Source of the DNA: Blumeriella jaapii
Taxonomy: Eukaryota; Ascomycota; Leotiomycetes; Helotiales; Drepanopezizaceae
Length of the DNA stretch: 64,000 nt
NCBI GenBank assembly: GCA_009599575.1
Contig: VWND01000007.1
Location: 806,001-870,000 of the forward strand
Reading direction: 5' to 3'
The translations under genes and the position numbers were made by a program. The stretch's first letter is position 1; the number at the start of each line of letters is the position of its first letter. This document shows, piece after piece, positions 57,008 through 64,000 of the stretch. The notes beneath the pieces were generated by a model. That model was not told the DNA's origin and ran no database searches. It was given only the letters and a program-made list of their open reading frames with translations.

Positions 57008-57150
57008 TTTAGATGCTGTATGTAGATACTGTAAGTAGATACTGTAATTAGATACTGTAAGCAGATACCGTGTGTAGATACCATGTGTAGATACCGTGTG
57101 TAGATACCGTGTGTAGATACCGTGTGTAGATACCGTGTGTAAATACTGAA
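57008..57150 (+). repeat. 13-bp minisatellite, about 11 copies
   Basis: Unit GTGTAGATACCGT and the variant GTAAGTAGATACT repeat head to tail every 13 bp. Older variants are on the left and five near-identical copies on the right. It is flanked by GTACTGTAC-type words. The period is not a multiple of 3, yet the array is open in two minus-strand frames, giving spurious ORFs. Confidence 0.85.
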
Positions 57151-57806
57151 TGTATACTGCATACAAATAGGTACTGTACATAACTACTGTAGGTACATAA
57201 CTACTATACATCACTAGTGTACATAACCACTGTACATAACGACTCTACATAACTACTGTACATACTGTACAAACTGTACAAACTTGTGACTCTACTACAG
57301 TACTGTGCTGTACTGCTAAGTCCGGCTTCCAGCTTCCAGCCTCCCGCGTCCCTCGTGGCCTGGGAGAGGGCTTGGCCCAGGTCATCGTGCAGGCCTTAAT
57401 GTAAGCCGGATTAACCCTTTCCCCGCCATCTCGGATCATCTGCGTCCTCGTCGAAAGTCAATGGCTGTAATCACCCGCGATAGGAGGCCATAAAATGTTC
57501 ATCCGTACCGTACGGTACATGCTGTACAGTACTGAGCGTGCGTGCGTGATTCCTTACAGTACTGTACCTCGGCTACGTCATGCCGACACTAAATACTAAG
57601 CTACAGTACTGTACTGTACTACAGTACGACTGAAGCGACTATGCTGTATATCCCATCCTCCTCCACTATCCTCCTCCACTACTCTACTCTCTACTCTACA
57701 CTTTCTTCCCGAAACAACCTAAACTCCAACAAGCCAACCTCTCGTCGCCCCACCCTCTGCCACCACCATCTTCTCTCGCGCAAACATACAGCCAGCGCCC
57801 GTCGCC
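57151..57806. promoter_or_regulatory. Intergenic region upstream of EF-hand gene, rich in CTGTAC/GTACAG motifs
   Basis: At least eight CTGTAC or GTACAG words occur in this stretch, including ACAGTACTGTACTGTACTACAGTAC at about 57603 (overlapping units). The final ~150 bp are pyrimidine-rich and look like 5' UTR. No gene is seen. Confidence 0.5.
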
Positions 57807-58568
57807 ATGCGATCCGCGACGCTATGGGTGGCCTGCGCCGGCGGGGTGGCCGTCGCAATGGCACACGGAGCCGGCGGAGGAGCCCATCAGAAACCCGTCG
57901 TCGAGGTTGACCCCGACGCCGACTGGGCCACGCGACACATGCAGAGTAAGTAACTTCGAGCTCGAATCCCGTCACGCGACACGCTAGCAGAGGCCCCCCC
58001 TTCGCTTTCTGACCCATGAGCAGGCGAGCACCACATCGACAACTTCGACGCGCCGTCGTTCTTCACGCTTCACGATTACGACGACAACGGCTACTGGGAC
58101 GGCCGCGAGATCCTCAAGACCTACGGCATGGAAGACGAGACTGCGAAAGACGTACCGCAGTCGAAGAAAGACGAGATCCTGCGCGAAATCCGGCGCCTGA
58201 TGGATACGAACCGCAACGGGAACGTCGAGCGGTCGGAATGGACGGCCTTCACGCAGGAGCGAAAGGGCGCGCTGCCCGACTTTGGCACGGGGCCCGGGCA
58301 TCACTGGGACATGGAGATGGAGTACGAGATTCACCACTGGGAGAAGTGAGAGCTCTATCCTTGGGCGGTACGGTCGAGACCCTTTGGAAGGCTGATGGGA
58401 CCCAGATATCACGATGAGAACACCAAGGAAGAGGACCTGATCCACCCGGAGGATATCGAGCATTTCAGGAAGCATGACGAGTTAGAGGATGAGGCCGAGA
58501 GACTGGCGCAGCTGGACAAGATGGCCATCGTGGAGCACAACATCCCGGCGAAGTTTAGGAGGCAATAG
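57807..58568 (+). CDS. Secretory-pathway EF-hand calcium-binding protein (Ssp120/nucleobindin-like), 3 exons
   Basis: Exons 57807–57945, 58024–58345 and 58406–58568 encode 207 residues. An N-terminal signal peptide (LWVACAGGVAVAMA) precedes the mature part. Two EF-hand loops are visible: DYDDNGYWDGRE and DTNRNGNVERSE, each with Asp/Asn ligands and the terminal Glu. Between and after them are charged helices (EIHHWEKYHDENTKEEDLIHPEDIEHF). The pattern matches the Ssp120/nucleobindin/MCFD2-type ER–Golgi luminal proteins. Splices were set by phase and the conserved HHWEKYHDE junction. Confidence 0.85.
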
Positions 58569-59647
58569 GCGGGCCATCAGACGGCGTAATCGTAATGCAT
58601 TCCACACCGGACAGGAACGGCTCTAAGCCAGGTCGGTTCGACGACGTGCCTGATTTGCATCCTCTCTGTGTTCTTTGTAGTGCGGAGTCATCGTGCCTAG
58701 GTAGGTAGCTTTTTTACTCGGCTTTAAAGTAGCACCTAGGTAACGTGTGATGGGACAAGAACACCCAGGTAGTACAAGCAGCACACCGTCGAGATTGAGG
58801 ACAGAGCATCACTCCCGGCCAACGATCTGTCCATCTCCCCACACACAGACGGGGCAGGGATTTCGCATCACAGGAGTCGACCTACTAACCCCAAGTCTTC
58901 CGGCACTCGATTCACGATAAAGCCGGCCGGCACCCGCGCCGGTTCAAGTACCTACCTCCTAGCAAGGTACCTACCGACCTACCGACCGACCGACGCTCTC
59001 GTTCTCTCATCGGCAGCAGTGCAGATGCTCTTTGCCGTCTCTTTGATTACCCATCTCGGACAAAAAGCCGATTTCTTCTTCGGCACTACCCGCACGTGAT
59101 GACTGGATGCAGATAGATCTCTCGCTGGTCGTCTCCCAGGGCTGCTGGGCGGAGTACGAGGTAGGGAGGTACGCCCTCACACGCGGCTTAGCATCACACC
59201 TGGGTACCTAGGCATCCTACATAGCTAGGTCCTTGTCTGAAAGAAGAAAGACAGCCGTCTTCCCGGGCAGTCAGACATCACGCCGCTTGCTCACACTTAG
59301 AGGATGAGGAAAAGAACCGGGCCGTACCAAGTGCCCCAATCTTGAAGCGAGGCCTAGGAGGGAGGGGATGGGACCTCCGTGATTGAGCCGACCTGCGAAG
59401 CAACCACCACCACTTGCGCGGCAACCGATTGCAGACTCAACATGAATCACGAGAACACCGAGAATACGATACTTCACGGTGTTTTTCTCTGCCTCTGGAA
59501 TATCATGTTTTCGTATTCTCTCTATTACAGTATACGTTCCCGGGTCATCCCCGTGACCTCACCACGACTCACTCACTCCTTCACCAGTGCACAATTTTAT
59601 AAGATACACGGCCCCCGTTTCTTCATCGTGACGTCAAGACGACTCGC
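58569..59647. other. Intergenic region, EF-hand gene / LPMO relic
   Basis: About 1.1 kb without a gene. It has CCTAGGTA and ACCTAGGT words repeated several times (58690–59240), a short CCGA tract (58975–58993) and an internal near-repeat (TGACCTCACCACGACTCACTCACTC around 59560 recurs as TGACGTCAAGACGACTCGCTCACTC around 59629). Confidence 0.5.
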
Positions 59648-60998
59648 TCACTCCTTCGTCATCCATCTCCGACCACGGATGCTGTAGGGAACGACGTCGC
59701 ACTCGCCAAACGCAGACATGCATCGGGCGCCGCAGTGCTCCGGCGTGTCGCCGCAGTATCCCCAGGTAGAGCAGCAGCGTCCGAAGGTCGATCCCGCGCA
59801 CGTCTGCTCGCCACTGCACTCGCCGTTCGTGCTGACGCGAAGGCCAGGGCTGGCCGAGGCTGGGCCTTTGGCAGGCGTAGGCACGTCAGCGATGGCGCTG
59901 GTGGATGCTGCGATGGGGGCGCCGACGTGGTTGTCTGGAGCGATAGGCCGAGCTGGGATCTCGACTGGGGCGACGGGCACGGTGGGCGGCGACGAGGACG
60001 GACCGGCTGCGACGCCGCAGTTTCCGACGTAGCCGCCGTCCTTCTTGGTTCCGACGTTGGTGACGTCCGGGCCCGGGTTGGGGAAGAAGGTGTGCCTTCG
60101 ATGGTCGCGCAGCCGTTGCCGATGTTGGCGCGGAAGATGTCGGGGCGCTGGGCGAAGGGGACGGCGGGTGCGGGTCCGCTTCCAGGAGCGATGGTGATGC
60201 TGGCACAGCTTCGCGGAATCAGCAATGGCCCTCAAAGACTTGGTACAGGCTCGGCAGGGAGGGCTTGGGACCGGAGAAGAACACAGCAGGGGGGGCGGGG
60301 GACGAACTTCATGTACATCTCGCGATTGCCGGTGTGGTTGAACCAGATCCAAGCCAACAGGGCGTCCGAGCTTGGAGCATCGGAGGGGACGACGAAGCTG
60401 AAGTTCGTGGTGGCCTCCACAGGGCACTGTTTCCGCATGGTCAGCGACATGTGACAACGGTGCTGTTGCCTACAGCGTGAGAGGCTTTGGAGAGAGGCTT
60501 TGGACGACCGCTTTGGACGACCGCTTTGGGGAACAGCGCTACCTACGTTGCCTTGGAACGAATGAATCACCTTCCAGGTCTTGCCTTGGTCGTAGGACAG
60601 CGCGACTTGACACGATCCGCCGTTGTGGAAGGCAGCCCTCTCGCCGGGTCCGACAACCCCGCCAATCGTGATGTTTGCGTCCGCACCCGCGGTCCAGGTG
60701 TGCAGACTTGCGCCGGCGGGCGTCGCGAGAATGTTGAGCTTGCCCTTGCAGGGGAAGTCGGCTCCGGATGCCCTGCGCGCCGGAATGATTAGCAGGTCCA
60801 TGTCTACACGTACGTCCTTGCGTGTACGTCGGGCGAGCCTTGCGGATCGGGGGTTTGACTTACATGAGAGGCGCGTGCAGGTCGCTGTCGGGGGCTCCGG
60901 CGAGACCTCTGCGGTCGCCGAGTGGGATGGGGAACTTCATCTCCATGTGCTGCGGCGAGGGCAACGAGGGTGACGAGGACGCTCGTGGGGGACAGCAT
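59648..60998 (-). pseudogene. AA11-like lytic polysaccharide monooxygenase with CBM18, two frameshifts
   Basis: Copper-dependent chitin-active enzyme family. Exon pieces on the minus strand: 60998–60864, 60772–60547, 60426–60308, 60208–59648. A signal peptide (SVLVTLVALAAA) is followed by the mature N-terminus HMEMKFPIPL, whose first His would bind copper. That His lies one base out of frame with the signal peptide (extra base at 60950). Spliced conserved parts: APLMASGADFPCKGK, HNGGSCQVALSYDQGKTWKVI, CPVEATTNFSFVVPSDAP, NREMYMNCASITIAPGSG. After CATIEG the frame breaks again at 60089–60098 before FFPNPGPDVTNVG. The end is a Pro/Ala linker and an eight-Cys hevein-type CBM18 (ECSGEQTC…FGRCCSTWGYCG…HC…RC…EC). 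Neither break can be repaired by a normal intron. Either a pseudogene or two assembly errors. Confidence 0.8.
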
Positions 60999-61116
60999 TC
61001 TGGCGATGTGCTTGCGTGTTCTTCGATTGGGTTGGGAAGGGTGTGTGGAAGAGAGCAGTGCTTTGCAATCTTGTCACTCGAGTTGGCTTTTATATGTGTG
61101 CGAGTCGAGTTTTGTA

Positions 61117-61119
<3 letters not shown>

Positions 61120-61148
<29 letters not shown>
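61120..61148 (+). repeat. TG dinucleotide repeat
   Basis: About 14 TG units, 120–150 bp upstream of the LPMO relic start (CA on its coding strand). Confidence 0.9.
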
Positions 61149-61149
<1 letters not shown>

Positions 61150-61314
61150 CGATTGTAGTTGTAGCTATCGCTCTTGTGGTTGTGGATTTGTTAGCTGTTG
61201 CTTGGCGTTGGGAAGAAAAGGGAAAGAAGCTAGCTAGCCGAGGGGCGGGTTTTCTTTTGTATCTCCTTCTTCTTCTTCTCAGAGCGGAGGGGGTTGCTGC
61301 AAGGCACAAGGCCA

Positions 61315-61388
61315 GTTACTCACTCACTCACTCACTCACTCATTCATTCATTCATTCACTCACTTACTCACTCAGTCACTCATTCACT
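61315..61388 (+). repeat. ACTC/ATTC tetranucleotide tract
   Basis: Roughly 18 tetranucleotide units (ACTC, ATTC and variants) without other features. Confidence 0.85.
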
Positions 61389-63800
61389 CTCTCCCCTGTC
61401 TCGCGACTGTCAAACGGTGGCGGTCATTGTGGGTGAGCACAATCGCACGGTGCGGCACGGTAGGCGACGACGAGGTCAACAGACGAACGTGAATGTACCG
61501 TACCGCACAGTCAGGATGAGCGTTCGCTAGCGCTCCACGTGCATTTCATCCGTGAGAGGCTTCTCCTTTCGCTGCTTTTTCTTTTACAATTACATCACGA
61601 GAAAAAAAAGGAGGGGGGGGGGTGCCGAGGGAGAGGAAGGGGAAGGGACTGGATTCGGAAGGTCCACGAGGGCTGTTTTATGGGGGGGTTTGGTTCTGGT
61701 TTTTTTGGGAGAAAAAAAGGCTTGATGGGGATTGATTGATTGAGCCTTAGCTGGCCTCTTTTTTCCCGGCACGAGGAGAAAAACAAAAGCACTGTTTATG
61801 TTTCTTGAGGGGGGATGGGAACATTTACTCTGTATATGTGTATGTACTGTACATGAAAGTACGGTCCTCGTGCACCTGCCCTGTCGCTTATTCGACCAAT
61901 CCAAGAACGGCGCGCGCGCTGGAGGTTCGGCGCTCACGATGGCGCTGATGGGCGTTTCGCCCATTTCTGCTACTGTACAGTACTGTACGTTGGTAAAGCG
62001 AGAGGTGCCAGCGACGGACGAGCTTCTTCCGTGAAGCTCTTGGTGGGAATACCTCCGGGAAGGTCACGTGGTCTCAGAGATAGTATGATCACGTGGTTGC
62101 TCTTAGCGTGCGCGCATCACAACCCCAGAACGACATACAGATCTCGACCTATGATTTCAGACTGGTCTTTCCTGTATCACCAACCTGTGATACCAACACC
62201 CTTCTTTGAAAGATGCCGTGTCTCGTATCGCATAGCGAATTCTTGCAACGTTGAGACAGCAGGTTTAGCTGGCGGTGCCGACCTGCTCGGCAAGTCTTCT
62301 AGGCCGGTCAGAAGTGGTTATCTCCCTGTACAGTACCGTGCTGTGCAACACCGACCACTCTTTGGCAGAACCAAATGACACATTTAGGCTACCATGGTGT
62401 TTACACCTGTTGTCGAGTACGGAATGGCGAGCTTTCGACCCCGGGACCACGCTTCTTTTTGGCCGGGGATTTGGACGATGTCGGGTTCCAGTCTCAGACA
62501 GACCGGGACGTGACTTTAGATGTAGAGAACTAGCTTGTCAACATGCGCACCCGACCCGGGTTTGACAATCACCGTGAATGGGACTTTCACTCAGGGGAAA
62601 AGGAGTGCATTTCTACAGGTTCAAGAAAACGCGCAAAACACCGTCGAGTGAGTGGCTACCTCTCGTACCTACCTCCCTTACCTATATACCCTCGCTATCA
62701 TACGAGACCGCAGAACACCACCAAGCCTCGACGTACAGGACCGGCCTATACGGACGCGGACAGATCGTCGTCGTCCCCGACAGGCGCGCCATCGCGATAA
62801 GCCGTCGGTTTCTCCACCAGCCCGAACCTCGTCCTGCAGAGCGGGCCGTCTTTGCTGCCCCAGAAGCAAGGCTTGAGACCGCCGTCCCAGACGCAGCCTC
62901 GCCTTCGCCCTGGTCGGGATCGTCCGAGAACGTCTGGAGCGGGATGGGGATGGCCAAGCAGATGCTTGTTTCTCTGGCGGCGAGGAGTCGCGAGCAGGCT
63001 TGTTGCTCTCTCGGCGCTTCCACTGCTTCGGAGTGGCGGGAGAGGTTGGGAGCCATCCTTTGCGAATGGTGGTGGTTGCAGCGTCTCGTTTCAAGCGGGA
63101 TATCGATGGCTTTGGTACACAATGTCTTTGTCGCTGTTCAGAGCCCAGTGGTCTTGATGCTGTTCGACTCCAAAGCCAAGTGGTTGTCCCTTTTGTGAAA
63201 ACTGGACGTGGAACCAAGTCTTGCCGCTGATGTTTTCATTTCTTGCTAAGCGGCACACCACGGTCCGCAAAGATGCCTGGAATCGAATGGAAAGAGGAAT
63301 GGCAAGAGATGTTGGCCCGAGATCCAACAAGAACAAGTGTACGTCGTCGTGCCTTTTTCGACCACTGTCCCTCGGAATCAGAACAGTCACCCACCACCTC
63401 ACGCTCCGTGGAGTCAGACTCCGAGTGAAGAACCCGAGAACTTTAAGTCTGTCATATATCAAAATCCATTCTCATACATGTCATGCCTCTTTTCTCTGAT
63501 GACGCAATGAACAGCCGCATCCCCCCCCCCAACTCCCCCCCACCAGAACGGCTCATACCCTTGTTGTCTCGTTTGCCCCAAGTGAAGTAAACATGTCTTT
63601 GTATCTGCACTTGAAAGCACACATTCTGGTCTCGTTACTTTCTTTCTATCTCCAAACCAAAACAAAAGAAGAAGAAAAGGAGATAATTAGCATGTCATAA
63701 TCTTGAGCAGATTTCGCTTCCGAAACTCAGGTCCTGGTTTGCTAAATCGTCGTGTAATTCCACTATCACCCCCCGAGGCTATATTGGTTGATAAATGTCA

Positions 63801-63821
63801 CCCCCCCCCCCCCCCCCCCCC
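63801..63821 (+). repeat. Homopolymer of 21 C
   Basis: Uninterrupted run of cytosines, equal in length to the one at 5334–5354. Shorter C runs lie nearby at about 63522. Confidence 0.95.
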
Positions 63822-63902
63822 AAGAAAAATTCCAGGCATCGTCTTCCCTTTTCGAACCCCCCTCCCATTCTGCCACATCAGAACCCCCTCCCTTCTTCCC
63901 TA

Positions 63903-64000
63903 ATGCGTCTCCTCTCCTCCTGTGCACGCATAACCAGCAACCACTCCCTCCTCCTCGCAACAATCTCCGCAATCGGCAACCCCTTTCTCTCCCCCCTCTG
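63903..64000 (+). CDS. Possible 5' end of a gene running off the window
   Basis: ATG at 63903 opens a frame to the window edge. The first 32 residues start MRLLSSCARITSNHSLLL and carry Arg, Ser and Leu without acidic residues, which would fit a mitochondrial targeting peptide. With so little sequence this is a tentative call. Confidence 0.3.
   Translation, partial: MRLLSSCARITSNHSLLLATISAIGNPFLSPL

Larger units (their letters stand above)
60999..63902. other. Gene-poor 2.9-kb region with simple repeats
   Basis: No firm gene. It holds the TG and CTCA/TTCA repeats, G-rich stretches (61603–61692), GTACTGTAC words near 61845, 61980 and 62330, and paired TCACGTGG sites at about 62063 and 62090. 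Frames at 62578–63198 (plus) and 63091–63462 (minus, containing GKTWFHVQFSQKG) are open but show no recognisable family. One of them could be a real lineage-specific gene. Confidence 0.4.

Noticed and set aside
59735..60454. 239-codon plus-strand ORF antisense to the LPMO relic
   Set aside because: GC-rich shadow frame; the minus strand carries the conserved LPMO and CBM18 motifs.
62578..63462. Overlapping ORFs on both strands
   Set aside because: Open but mutually exclusive, with no recognised domain; kept only as a note on the region.

Overview
The window is nuclear DNA of a filamentous ascomycete (Pezizomycotina). The evidence is short GT–AG introns (mostly 46–70 nt) with CTAAC/CTGAC-type branch sites, small genes on both strands, and gene families typical of this group: a TRI12-type MFS pump, a fungal P450, an AA11-like LPMO with CBM18, a DUF7730 relic and an LSB5-type VHS protein. 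A class (Sordariomycetes or Leotiomycetes) would be a guess. No rRNA, tRNA or CRISPR array was found. Exon models were built by hand from splice signals, reading phase and family conservation. In nearly all multi-exon models the exon lengths sum to a multiple of three.

Layout. 1–4.35 kb: C-terminus of RNA polymerase I subunit RPA190, then a five-exon TRF/Tbf1-type telobox protein. 4.4–6.0 kb: gene-free, with three decayed ~280-bp tandem units and a 520-bp Tc1/mariner-derived element bounded by TIRs and TA. 6.1–15.5 kb: dense housekeeping block with TAD1 tRNA adenosine deaminase, an N-terminal C2-domain protein, a PPIL1-type cyclophilin, signal peptide peptidase, a NAA50-like GNAT and a zinc-motif nuclear protein. 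15.5–18.4 kb: non-coding, with a 40-bp-arm hairpin. 18.4–25.7 kb: TLC membrane protein, DUF7730 relic, MYND-finger protein, tautomerase and TRI12-type pump. 25.7–28.3 kb: no gene seen. 28.3–34.1 kb: UBC13 divergent from the SEA/GATOR2 subunit MTC5/WDR59. 35–39 kb: a decayed ORF, a frameshifted alpha/beta hydrolase and a P450. 39.3–44.7 kb: two methyltransferase-like genes and NSE2 (SUMO ligase). 45.6–53.1 kb: two small proteins of unknown function, a 923-residue unknown protein and LSB5. 53.1–64 kb: rich in simple repeats, with a DUF3824-like gene, a secreted EF-hand protein and an LPMO gene carrying two frameshifts.

The genes do not form one pathway or a biosynthetic cluster. Several are chromosome-maintenance functions (telobox protein, NSE2, UBC13, a NAA50-like enzyme), but each has its own promoter and nothing shows co-regulation. 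I did not find a clear new multi-gene system. The most unusual items are a near-N-terminal PIP-box match on the NAA50-like acetyltransferase, a likely GC–AG intron in LSB5, a cluster of stop-free 3n introns, the LPMO pseudogene, the hairpin element and the dense intergenic GTACTGTAC-type motifs.
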